Source: Delphinapterus leucas
Taxonomy: Eukaryota; Chordata; Mammalia; Artiodactyla; Monodontidae
Assembly: GCF_002288925.2 (NCBI RefSeq)
Contig: NW_022098001.1
Span: 4,736,163 to 4,800,162 of the forward strand
Direction of reading: 5' to 3'
DNA length: 64,000 nucleotides
The position numbers and the translations under genes are program-made. A model generated the notes under the pieces. That model did no database searches, had not been told where the DNA came from, and was given only the letters and a program-made list of their open reading frames with translations. Shown in pieces: positions 34,326 through 44,922 of this stretch (position 1 is its first letter; each line of letters begins with the position of its first letter).

Positions 34326-34799
34326 TAAATGCCCAAGAACTGTATTACTGTTTAGTCCTTGCCATTCAACATCTCAGTTTTGAGATGAGTAGAAACTGCC
34401 TCCTCTCCATCACATAACCTCATTAACTCACATTTATTTGAGCACCAACTAAAGCCCTTCAAATAAAGTCATACCACAACCTAAGAATAATATGCATCCA
34501 TTCTTAACTTATTTCCTCAACCAACACAGTAGGAGAGGTAAGCCTCCCCCTTCCAGGAGAGAATCTCTCTAGCAATGCTAGATCTTACCCTTTCTTAGGA
34601 GCTTTACTGTATCAATTACACTCTATCTCTGGTATTTTTAATTTCTCCCTCTCTAATAGCTTTTCCCCTACAACCTATGCATGTGCTGAAACCTCTCCCT
34701 AAATTGTGTACCCTCTGCCAGTTACTTTCTCTTTTCTGTCAAGCCCAGCAAGAGCATGGTTTACTTTCACCGTCACACTTTTCTCATTTTAAATTAACT
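34326..34799. other. Unassigned sequence
   Basis: Pyrimidine-rich, with no supported gene. It may be an extension of the L2 that follows. Confidence 0.35.
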
Positions 34800-35690
34800 C
34801 CTTAACTCACCACAGTCTGTTTTCTGCCTCCCAACACTCTACTGAAACTGCTGCCACCAAGGTCACCTATAATCTCCGAGGTGCTAAATCCAACTCTCCG
34901 TTCTTATCTTACTTAACATTTAACACTTACTTAACAGCAGAATTTGACCCATTGACCACAGTCTCTTTTCCCTTGGCATTTGTGATCCCTTTCCCTCCTG
35001 GTTCTTCTCTGCCCTCTTTGGCCCATTCTTTCTTTGTCTCCTTCAAAGGCATCTCTTCTCTTTTTTCCCTTAAATATTGGTATTTCCCAGAATTATTTAT
35101 AATACACATTTCTTGCTCTCCATATTCCACTGTCTGTCACCTCTGCTAATCGTTTGCAAATCTGTCTATCTAGATCAGATGTCTCCTGAACTACAAACCC
35201 ATATGCCATTTTGATGTTACTTAAGCATCTTAAACTCAAAATCTCAAAAGTGAATTTATCAACCTCCAAACTGTTCTTCCCCCTATGTTCCTCATTCTAA
35301 TATTCATGCCACCACTCTTTCCAAATATCTTAGAAATGATACAAGACTCCTTTCTCTCTTACCATCAAATCCTGTTGATACAAGTCCCTTAACATATTGA
35401 TATTTTGGACTTTTATCTCTTCATCTCTAATATTACTCTCTTATTTTAAACCATCGTTTCTTTCTCACAGTTTAGTTCTTTCTTCCTTAGTTTGGTCTTA
35501 CCATTTTCTAACACTCATACTTCACAATGTTTCTAGTATTATTGATAGTTTTCTAAAATGGAACTCTAACCAAGTCACTTTCCTGTTTTAAATCCTTAAA
35601 TCATATTCTTCTTTATTATAAAACCCAAGCTACTTAGTAAGTAAAGAATACCAGGACTTCTATAATCCTCTTCTGCTTCTTCTTTTACTA
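34800..35690 (+). mobile_element. LINE-2 fragment, sense
   Basis: Recognisable L2 ORF2 blocks in plus orientation: ctgctgccaccaaggtcacc at 34850, a degraded RT region around 34930-35050, and agtgaatttatc at about 35250. The element lacks its 5' part and is strongly decayed. L2 predates the L1M elements. Confidence 0.7.
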
Positions 35691-36864
35691 CTTAGGAACA
35701 CTTTTCATTATAAGTAACAGGAAGTCTGAATTAATGAGACTATAATATGTAGATATATTTTATTCATATAAGAAGTCTGGAGGTAGGCAGTGGTGAAGCC
35801 ACTCAAAAATGTCATCTAATATTCATGATCTTTTTATTTCTCATCATCTATGGGATGTTGGTTTATTGTCTCATGGTCACAAAAAGACTAGTTAAGTTTC
35901 AGGTGTCACATCTGTATTCAAGGATGGAAGAAAATGGAGAGAGTGGTGCTACCTACACTTGATCATCTTATCAGGAAGAACAAATGTATTCCTTGGAGTC
36001 CTCAGAATACTTTCACTTGCTTTTCCTTGGCTATAAAGGGAATCACATGATCCTTGCTACCAGAGTTTCATCACTTGGATACCCAATTCAAGAACCCATT
36101 TTCTATTTCCTGTACCATTAAGGATAAAATCCCATGTTCATAATTCTAGGTCCCCATATTTGGTCTTTTGTTAATGATTCAATTTTTAAAATCTAAGTTA
36201 AAGAAATCTTCACTGTGGTTATCATTCTCTAGATCCTTCCAGCATAGCCTTTTATCAACTGAAGGCTTCAGTTCTCTATCCTCAGAATCTCATAATCCTC
36301 AAGATGGTATTACAGTTTTGGTCTTCATATTGTCCAGGCTATGAATCTTAACTTATTGATGAGGCTGTAGCTCTTAAACAGCAGGAATCATAGCTCAAAG
36401 TTCTTTTTGGTCCTTTCAGCAATTGACAGATACACATTGAACTGAAGTAAATTAAAATCGTGGAGCTATAGATCGTCAACAGATAATACCTGTTCCTCCA
36501 GTACTCGTATTATGAATGAAGATCTTATTAGGTACTTTATTACTTTCTTTACTCAAATATTTATTGATTACCTTAAATATGACAGGCCTATATTATATCT
36601 TGGGGAAATAGCAATACACATTTTTCTTTGAGACATCCATTCTTTATTCAAGTGTAATGTTATGAAAAATAAATCAAATATTCAATAGTTTAATATTGAA
36701 GAGTTGTAAACAAATGGAAAAGTTAATATTATTAATTAATTATAAAATATAAATTTATTTATATTTGAACGTGAATCTAACGAGTCCTATTCCTACATCT
36801 TCACACATACCACAATTTGAATGTACAGAATAATCTAACTCCTTTGATTTTTTTTTTTTTTAAA
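35691..36864. other. Unassigned, with a possible old repeat
   Basis: From 35695 to about 36070 (cattataagtaacaggaag..) the sequence resembles the same unnamed old repeat seen at 61270-61660. A short L2-like phrase (ttaaggataaaatccc) follows near 36118. The rest is unassigned. AT-rich from 36600 to 36780. Confidence 0.35.
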
Positions 36865-37060
36865 CCTCTGCCTGGAATTTCTTCACTTTGTTTATTCCCA
36901 ACCAGACAACTCATCACCTTCCAGGCCTAGCTTCAACGTCACCTCCTCTGTGAAGCCTTCCTTGACACCCCCAGGGTGACTCTCTCCAGTTTTCCACAGC
37001 ACTGGGTTCCTATTTCTCTTTTAGAAATTGCAGTCCAGTGTCATGTGTGTCTACCTCAAA
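36865..37060 (+). mobile_element. LINE-2 3' part, sense
   Basis: ctctgcctggaatttcttc, ccaggcctagcttcaacgtc and acctcctctgtgaagccttcc are classic late-L2 phrases. No coding capacity. Confidence 0.8.
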
Positions 37061-37224
37061 TTCCTCAGTCAGTTTCACTCATCCATTCATTTATCAAATA
37101 ACTACTGATCACCTGGCATATGTCAGGCACTGTGCTCACACGAGCTGGGCACACGACAATAAACAATATAATTCTTTGCCTTATGAAGTTTAACTTATAG
37201 CAGAATGAGGAAAAGAGTTAATAT
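37061..37224 (+). repeat. MIR/L2-like old repeat
   Basis: catccattcatttatcaaat, tggcatatgtcaggcactgtg and acaataaacaatataattc resemble a common old MIR/L2-related 3' end. Confidence 0.5.
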
Positions 37225-37340
37225 GTATCTGAGCATTTTACCATGTATCAAGCACCCTGATAAGGACTTTACATCCATCTCTTGAATATTCACAATATTT
37301 GGTGAGAGCACTATTACTGTTCCTATTGTACAAAAGGGGA
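37225..37340 (+). repeat. MIR, left part
   Basis: Resembles the MIR core (accatgtatcaagcaccctg, aaggggaaactg). It is interrupted by an L2 3' end and resumes near 37451. Confidence 0.65.
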
Positions 37341-37450
37341 AACTGCCCACTAGAATGTAAATTCCACGAGGGCAGACAGCTTGCCTGCCACATTCACAGC
37401 TATCCCAGTGCCTGGCCTATGACAGTGCTCTGTAAGTACCAGCAGATGAT
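37341..37450 (+). mobile_element. LINE-2 3' end within MIR
   Basis: cccactagaatgtaaattcc, acgagggcag and cagtgcctggcctatgac are the L2 3' terminus in plus orientation. Confidence 0.7.
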
Positions 37451-37555
37451 GTGAGGTTAAGTGCCCAAGGTACACACCCAGTGAGGCAGAGCAAAGACGT
37501 ATGTAGCCCCACATTGGTCTCTACGCTGCACTTAGAGCTTCCTATTTAATCTCCA
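37451..37555 (+). repeat. MIR, right part
   Basis: tgaggttaagtgcccaaggt, acacacccagtgaggcagag and aaagacgtatg continue the MIR from 37340, with the L2 end between them. Confidence 0.6.
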
Positions 37556-37659
37556 GGGCCTTGGCAGTATCAAACACAAGCAGGACTCAGTCACAGTCTG
37601 GGGAATGAACTGATGGGTGGGCATATGGATGGGTGCAAACACAATTTGTTAGGGTGAAG

Positions 37660-37827
37660 CCGGGAATCTTCCTCACCTGGAGCCCATCATTTTTCGAGAA
37701 TCACCTTCCTCCCCACCCTTCCCCAAGGAGTGGTCAGAAATCCATCGTTCCAGGAGCCCGAGAGACCACACGTCCTGTTGACAATCTTCCGAGGCTGCCC
37801 ACTTCCCCAGGTGTCCCCAATTCCCAG

Positions 37828-37861
<34 letters not shown>

Positions 37862-38055
37862 CGCGTGCCCCACTTCCGGTAGTCCCTCCCTCTCAGGGGG
37901 TCCCTATCCCTGTCCCCGGGGGCACAGGCGCTTGCCACGGGCACTCACCCACACAGCTAAGGGGCGGAGCATGGGTCAATCTGCTGCGGCAGCCTCATCC
38001 CACAGAGCTGACCCGCATTCCCTGCCTAGCTGGCCCAGCGGCTTGCCTCCTTTGA
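37660..38055. promoter_or_regulatory. Small GC-rich island, possible regulatory DNA
   Basis: Local GC is high, with about 20 CpG dinucleotides against a CpG-poor background. There is a GC-box-like ggggcggagc near 37962 and a (TC)n run at 37830-37858. A 140-codon plus frame covers most of it, but it is low in complexity (serine/leucine from the TC run, proline-rich) and has no recognisable domain. I read the region as possible promoter or unmethylated DNA rather than a gene. Confidence 0.35.
37830..37858. repeat. (TC)n microsatellite
   Basis: 29 bases of alternating T and C. Such polypurine/polypyrimidine runs can form triplexes and often flank promoters, but no function is shown. Confidence 0.95.
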
Positions 38056-41000
38056 GTTTTCTATAGCTAATCTGGTCTTTTTCTTAAGGTTTACCTCTCT
38101 ACTGATTAAGGGGGAAGAAAATTAAGTAAAAATCTAATCAGTAGTTTAAACAGCCCTTTCAAATAATACTCATCATTTCATTTGGTTAAGAATACCCAGT
38201 CTCCCAGGGAAACGCTTCTATGCCTGCTTCTCTCTCAAAGATGAGGTCTTGGTTGATGGGGCAACTTGCATTGCTGCTAGAACTTATGACCTGCCTCTTG
38301 GTACTTGTTTGGGCTCAACAGGACTCCTGGCTGACTTGGACTCTACCAGTTCTTGTTGGCACAATAGACCTGTCTAGAATTTGATTGAGATCACATTTGT
38401 TCCAGCTCTTCAATCTGGGAATAAAGATGCCTTATTCTTACTCCCATGAGCCTCTCTGGCTCCACAACCAGATTCATGGCTAATTTTGGAAACAAGGATG
38501 GCTCAGAAAGCAGCATTTCACAGTCTTTTTTGACCATGCTGACCACCCAAACTGACTTTTGATTGGTCTAAGATAGTCTTCAAAGGGACCTCCTCTCATA
38601 CTCGCAAATAAGAAGTGGAGGTGTGAATGTGTAGGATTCCCTTCTACCCTAAACCTGACTCTTACTCTCATATAGCCCAGAGAAGAAAACATCAGTGCAC
38701 CTTAATTATGCCCCTTTGCATTCCTATTTCTCTCTTTCTGCTTCCTACTAATCCCCACAATTGGGAAAGATGGGCTTTTTCTTTTCTTATCCTTCTTTTC
38801 TCATACTTCAACTAAGCCTTAGTGGTGGCCAGTGATATCTCCTCCACTGTGGGAGAATTCTATGAGCATGGGTCATGCAGGCTTGGTTGTTAGATAAAGT
38901 GGGAAATAAACAAATCTGGAAAATTGTCTTTCAAGATTACAGCCTGTTTTACTGCTTAATTCTATTTCAACTTTTAAAAAGCTGGATGCACCTCTGTGTC
39001 CCTATTTTCCTCACATACAAATCCAGAGAGATGGATGCCTTAGGCCAAGAGAGTGAAGGTCATGTACCAGGAAGGAAGAAAAAGGAAAATCACATTAAAA
39101 AGTTAAAACTATTATCCTTGTTAGAAAGGATTCAAACATATAGTATATAGTTTCCTATTCCCACTTTTAAGACTGAAATTTTCCACACCATACTTAACTC
39201 TAAAAACACTCTCCTATTTCATGCCCATTATTCAAAATCATCTCCTCTCTCAATCCCTCCTTAAAACTTCTCTGAAACCTTTTATAAGAAGGGAGCCTAA
39301 AGGTCTTTTCTTAAAGGACAAGAAAGCAGGTTGAATTTAAATAAAAGACAGAATAAGACAGACCAAGCACGTGGGAAGAAAAAAATTAATAAGCTCACCT
39401 CTTTCAAGTAGCTTTTTCCATTGAGTTTTTACATTTTAACTCCTTGTTTTATTTTTATCTCTAGTGTAAAAATATTCTTCACTGATTGTAATGCTTTTCA
39501 TTTTGAAATATATCAAATTCATTTCAACCTCTACTAATAATAGTAGTAAATTTAAAATAAAATACCAGTAAATGTCACATTGAATTTCCTTCTTACTCAA
39601 ATAGATAATAATGCCTTTTCCCAGACCTTCTCAAGGAATCTATGAGGATAAAATGGATAAAGTTTTAGGATGATTTAAGCTTATTAGGGAAACAATATGA
39701 AGTCTAATAATTCCCATCTCTTCAGAGTTCACACTTTCTTGAAGTAGCTTCTAATTCAACGTAGTTATAGGCTTTTGGGGGTTTCTCTTGTGTTCAGAGA
39801 TATTTTATATCTGTATGCAGTGAAGTAAGATAAATTGTTTGGGTTATAAATAGGCTTATTAAATAGTTAAGAGCATACAAGCAGAAAGTGAAGCAAATTC
39901 GTACAAAATTAAGGATTGTATGGTCTTTGAAACAATAATTTTTATTGCAGACAAAATTGTATTTGTATAAAAATGTAATTTATGCAATATCCTGATTTGT
40001 CTTCATATTAATTTTTAATAAAATTTTCTATCCAGAAGTAAATTTTCTACATCAGTGATGTGGCTTATGGCATAATTTTTAAGTAAGTCCCAAGTTTCAC
40101 AGCAGGTTGTACTGGCTCTGAAGGCTACTAATATCAGGCTATAAAAAGGCAAAGGTGGTTTTCAATTTTAAGTTTGCTAAATCAGCTGAACTGAGCATGA
40201 ATTATGTGTTACTTTTTCATGATGGAGAAATATGGACAGTTTGCATAGTATATTTTATGATACACTTATTATGCTATATCCCAAGGAGTTTTAAATAACT
40301 TAACAAAAATAGATAGTGCTCCTTTAACATCCTGACAAATTAAAGAACTACATAATCATCAGTAAAGACCGAAGGAAGATACTACACCCCAAATGAAACA
40401 CCCTTATCCCATTGTTTATAGCAGATTTATAAACCAGAGCTCTAAAATTTACACATATTTTATGAAGTCCCCAAACATATATAACATGAATATTTTCCCC
40501 CTTTCTTTCTTCCTTTCTTTCTTCCTCCCTCCCTTCCTTCCTTTCTTTCTCCTGTTTTTTTGCTTTTGGAGCTATTTAACAGTTTAAATGGAATTCAGTG
40601 AAGCAGATGTAGACCTGCCATCCCCCCCCCCGCCCCCATATTAGAGAAATAAGATGTTAAAAATCTGCCTCTCTTTCCTTGAATCGTCTCACTTTTAGAT
40701 AAAAGACCTTAATCTAATGTATATTGACAGCTCCCATGGTTGTGCTTCATCCTGAGCCCACCAGGCATGGAAAGGGGTATGCAAACCTTTCCAAGAGTGC
40801 CTGGAGGGGCTTGTTTGGCAGGGTTCAAGTCTCTGGTGAATGACTGCCTGTGGCTATGATGAAAATAACAGTCAAATAAATCCTAACTTATTTAGAAATA
40901 GGTGTCTGACTCTTCTAACACCAGTGTCTTTGTATCTCCAACCGCCATGGCAATGTCCTCACTTCAAAAATATCAGATGACAAAGTGGGGCATTGATTTT

Positions 41001-41299
41001 TTTCCTCCTTGTCCTGAAAAACCTTACAGTCTGGTGCATGCAAACTGTGTGCACAGTGCAACACATCCTTAGCCTTTTGGGGGATGATTGAGCCTGGTGA
41101 GAATGAAATAGCCATTATTTATATGTTAATTGTCTCTCCCTCCAAAAAAAAAAAAATCCACAAGAGCTGGGGTTTTTTGTTGTTGTTGTTTGTTTGCTAG
41201 TGTTTTTCTATTTAGTGAGTAATGAGTTCATATAAAAAATTTTAAATGTAATAATATCTCAATAATCCCCCTCACATACTCTCTATCCTTCTCTCTTCC
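38056..41299. other. Unassigned 3.2 kb stretch
   Basis: No supported gene. It contains the pyrimidine microsatellite at 40495-40553 and a C-run interrupted by G at about 40622-40637. Frames at 38480-38692 and 38875-39150 are short and unremarkable. Confidence 0.35.
40495..40553. repeat. (CTTT/CCTT)n pyrimidine tract
   Basis: 59 bases made almost only of C and T in tetramer units. Likely length-variable. Confidence 0.9.
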
Positions 41300-41438
41300 T
41301 ACTCTCCCTCCCATTGCTCTGTGATAGACAACCTGGTCTGCTTCTCATCTCGGTACTCTTCTGCTTGCTATTCCTTCTGCCTAGAATATTCTTCCCTCAC
41401 ATTACGTCATTCAGGGCTCTACTCAGATGTCATCAGTT
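41300..41438 (+). mobile_element. LINE-2 fragment, left part
   Basis: ttgctattccttctgcctag, aatattcttccctcacatta and ggctctactcagatgtca are L2. It is interrupted at about 41439 and resumes near 42014 (cttccccaactagcctc..). Confidence 0.72.
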
Positions 41439-42013
41439 TGTCACAGGCAAAGCCCATTAACAACTCCCGGAAAATAAAAAGAGAATCTGGGTAATAAAAT
41501 AAAGTCTAACCTTTTTCTTTCTTTCCTTTGGGCTTAGCGTCACTTGCTCACAGGGAACCGCTTGCAGAGGGCTCGCATGCGGCACTTCAGGCCAGAGTTC
41601 CTCCTGCAAAACGGCTGTGCGGACGCCTCAGCTTGGGCATGCGCGGACGCCTCAGCTTGGGCATGCGCAGAAGCGCTGCACCCGGCCCTTCGATTCAAGA
41701 TGGCGGCGGCGGGAAGCGTGCAGAGACGCTGAGCTCGGCGCTGCGAGCTGGAGCGTGAGCAGCACCACGCCTGCACCAGGCCCGCCAGAGCTCCTCTCTC
41801 TCCGCTGACGAGATGCCTATGAAGCAGCCCTGCTGACTGACTCTTTGTCAGGGAGAGCATGGTTTCTAGAATGCGAGCTCCCACCTCGCCATTCTCTGAC
41901 CAAAGAATAACCCTTTCCTTTGCTTCTGAACTGGACTCTGCTTGTTCTTGTGGCTTGAATGACACCAGGCAGAAGGACCCTCGTTGGGGACCAACTGGGA
42001 AAGGTAGGTAACA
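41439..42013 (+). repeat. CpG-rich solo-LTR candidate inserted in L2
   Basis: A 575-bp block with TGTCACAG..GGTAACA ends replaces nothing in the L2 that flanks it, as an insertion would. The middle (41537-41815) holds about 30 CpGs. A 24-bp unit is repeated in tandem at 41617-41640 and 41641-41664, each ending in an NRF1-like gcatgcgc. A YY1-like AAGATGGCGGCGG follows at 41698. Downstream are gaccaaagaataaccc, which is poly(A)-signal-like, and tggggaccaactgg, LTR-like U5 features. A possible splice donor, aaaggtaggtaac, lies at the right end. The flanking pentamers agttt and aattc differ at two positions. The alternative is a genuine CpG-island promoter with a first exon. I favour an ERV LTR. 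Confidence 0.5.
41617..41664. repeat. Tandem 24-bp repeat with NRF1-like sites
   Basis: Two copies that differ by one base. Each contains ggacgcctcagcttgggcat, and the junctions create gcatgcgc at 41638-41645 and 41662-41669. NRF1 recognises a GCGCATGCGC-type palindrome, so each is a near-match. Confidence 0.85.
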
Positions 42014-42245
42014 AATTCAGAGAGCGCTTCCCCAACTAGCCTCTCTTTCTCCATCTCTGACACTGTTTATTTTTCTTCATAGCATTTATTGCTGACGCTA
42101 TTTATATAGCTTTTAGTATACTTTAAAAATTTCTCCCACTTCCACTAAAATGTGAGTTCCATGAGGGCAGGGACTTTGTCTGTTTAGTTCATTACGGTAT
42201 CCTCTGTGTATGCTGTAGGTGTTTCATAAATTATTTTCTGATGAA
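42014..42245 (+). mobile_element. LINE-2 3' end, right part
   Basis: tttttcttcatagcatttat, aaatgtgagttccatgaggg, cagggactttgtctg and a terminus near ttttctgatgaatgaagg. This is the continuation of the L2 at 41300. Confidence 0.85.
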
Positions 42246-42899
42246 TGAAGGCTTATTTTTAAAGTAAAGATGAGCTGGGTTTTGATCTTACAAAGAGCTG
42301 GGAGTCCTGTAAGAATACAAAAACAGTAAACAAGTATACAGTTTGAAAATGCCTATTAAATATCACAAAAAATGGATTTTCCCCATAATGCTAGTTTTAC
42401 ATGTATTCTAGGGTTTTTTTTGTTTGTCTGGTTTTTTGTTTGTTTGTTTAATGAGAAAGTGTTGGATGAGGTACAGGATGACTCGATTTGGACTGAATTC
42501 AACTGATTAGGACAAATGTTAAAGCAAATATCTAATGCAGCTGGCAAGGACCTTTTAGTTTTGAAATAATATAATTTAAAAATATTTCTGTAAATTAAAG
42601 TTCTGAATTCTTACAAAACCTTGAAATGTTTTCCCACCTAAGATGGTACAAAGGTAACTAGCGATATATTCTGGAGTGAGCCTTACCTTACCTCTACTGG
42701 TGTGTAGATGGTGTGGCATCATTAGTGACACAAATGGAGGGTGATGTTATAATTACTGACGTGGAGTTGACCTGGCAAACACATGTTAATAATACATAAC
42801 TACAATGCTCAGAAGCCTTTTACTGTGGTTGTTGTCTCCTTACTCTCACTTCTTTGTGGACATAAACTTAAATCATTTATAGGTTAACATTTCAGAAAC
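42246..42899. other. Unassigned sequence
   Basis: No gene seen. A T/G-rich run (tttgtttgtttgttt) lies near 42418-42450. Confidence 0.35.
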
Positions 42900-43920
42900 A
42901 CTGAAACACGTTTCTCTCTCTCTGGTCTTTAATCACTTAACATCACATCATAAACATCTTCATGTTTCTTACATAGTGTTTTAGCCATCATTTTGGTTCT
43001 GGAATAATATCACTTCAAAAAAATGTACTTCACCTTCCCCTTATTGGATATCCAGATAGATTCCAATATCATACTGTTACTAATAGTAAAGCTATTAATA
43101 TCTTTATCCTTGAAAATTTTTTCCTACACTTTGGATTACTATTTCTTTAGGGTATATTCCCAGGTGAGGTATTATTTGGTCACTAGTTAGAAATATGTAT
43201 ATCAAACTTGATACAATATTACTAAATAACTCCAAAGTATAATGTAACAGACACTAGTACTGTTTAAGTCCCAGTTTCTTGATACTTTGCTATGCTGATT
43301 ATTATCATTACAACTTATTTATATACTAATTTAAATTTCTTTCGGTGGTTAGAAAAATTGATAAGACTGAACATCTTATCATATGCTTGGTCTCTAGTTT
43401 CTTTGTGCATCTGATATGTCCTTTGCTTATGTTCTTAAAATTGTTGTGTTGACTACATTGGGCATATATTGTTGTTTCCTTGGATTTCCACATTAAAATC
43501 TCTTGATATTAACCACATAGGCTCTGAAGGGAATTTCTAAATTCTCTTCATATAGATTAAGATAAAATATTTGTCCAGTAATTCCCCAGACCATTTTTCT
43601 ATTGATATTTCTATTACTTTACAGAGGGAAGCTTATAATATTTGAATATTAAAATATTTTCATGTATTACATTTTTTTCATAATATTTATCACCTTAATG
43701 TACAAAATGTCCATGCTTTCCATAAGGCTTCACCTTCTACCTCCTTGCATTTAAAACACAATTTAATTTTAAATATGCTCCTATAATTTTTTCTGGTGTA
43801 TGATACGAACATTTTTAAACCATGTTTTGAATCAGTTCTTACAACATAATTCAAGTTTCCCATCAGTTTTTCTTGCCTCTTTATCAACTTTTAACAGTTT
43901 ATGAGCTAAAAGGTCTATTT
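42900..43920 (-). mobile_element. Old LINE-1 (L1M-like) 3' part, antisense
   Basis: Antisense L1M 3' UTR and late-ORF2 phrases: catcttcatgtttcttac, ttctttagggtatattccc and catcttatcatatgcttgg. It is highly decayed, with uncertain ends. Confidence 0.55.
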
Positions 43921-44149
43921 CTGTCTTGTCTATTCTTTTCCAGTGGCTTTTAATTGCATATTCTATGGCTAGACCAGCAGTCCTTTAACTCTTAAAATTA
44001 ACAGTAGTTAATCCCCTCTAATTTTACATTTCTTTTCAGTATTTTCTTTTATAATTTCTCAAATTATATCTCTCTCAAATAAAACTTAGAATCTTTATAA
44101 AATATGTTTTACTTTTTAACAAGTAGAATCCAATTGTGGAAATAAATTA
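43921..44149. other. Unassigned sequence
   Basis: AT-rich with nothing recognised. It may join the two flanking L1M pieces. Confidence 0.35.
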
Positions 44150-44307
44150 GATGTCATCAACAATGTACTGTGTAACCTTTTTATTATGAAACATATTATC
44201 TATCTGCAAGGGAGCAGATAGTATATACATATGTTTATATAATAATAAAAGGAATATAAATGCAATTATCAATCTTAGGAAATAGAACAATGCCATTACC
44301 TTTAATA

Positions 44308-44647
44308 CCCGCTGTCCCCTTTCTTTTTTTTTTTTTAATAAATTTATTTATTCATTTATTTATTTTTGGCTGTGTTGGGTCTTCGTGTCTGTGTGAGGGC
44401 CTTCTCCAGTTGTGGCAAGTGGGGGACACTCCTCATCACAGTGCGCGGGCCTCTCACTGTTGTGGCCTCTCTTGTTGCAGAGCACAGGCTCCAGACGTGC
44501 AGGCTCAGTAGTTGTGCCTCATGGGCCCAGTTGCTCCGTGGCATGTGGGATCCTCCCAGACCAGGGCTCGAACCCGTGTCCCCTGCATTGTCAGGCAGAC
44601 TCTCAACCACTGCGCCACCAGGGAAGCCCCCCGCTGTCCCCTTTCTT
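44308..44647 (-). mobile_element. CHR-type SINE with 18-bp target-site duplication, antisense
   Basis: SINE body at 44326-44629 in reverse: T-rich tail, (TTTA)n-like segment aatttatttattcatttatt, ggctgtgttgggtcttcgtg, cacaggctccagacgtgc, ccagggctcgaacccgtgtc and gcgccaccagggaagcccc. The 18-mer cccgctgtcccctttctt occurs exactly at 44308-44325 and 44630-44647. The long body with a tgtgttgggtcttcg tail resembles CHR-1 rather than CHR-2. Confidence 0.93.
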
Positions 44648-44922
44648 AAATGCTTTTCTTTTTCTCTAACCAGAGATAACATATCCTGACTTTTGTTTTT
44701 TGTTTTGTAATTTTTTGCCTTTCCTTATAGTTTTACCACCTAGATTTGAAATCTCAAATAATATATTTTACTTTTCACTGTTTTAAAACAATATTTGAAT
44801 TTTATTGAGTCTTGTTCTTTTAACCTAATCTTTGATTTGAGACGTCCATTTATGAGTCTGCACAGTGCTGTGGTTCAGTCATTTTCAGGGCTGTATACTA
44901 TTCCATCTGTATAACCACTGTT

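Noticed and set aside
37633..38055. 140-codon plus frame in the GC-rich island
   Set aside because: Its middle is Ser-Leu repeats from the TC run, and the rest is proline-rich without motifs. Equivalent overlapping frames exist on the minus strand.
41540..41965. 141-codon minus frame and several plus frames over the CpG-rich block, including a short ATG frame at 41700
   Set aside because: CpG-rich DNA has few stop codons, so open frames are expected. The Ala/Gln/Ser repeats reflect the 24-bp tandem units.
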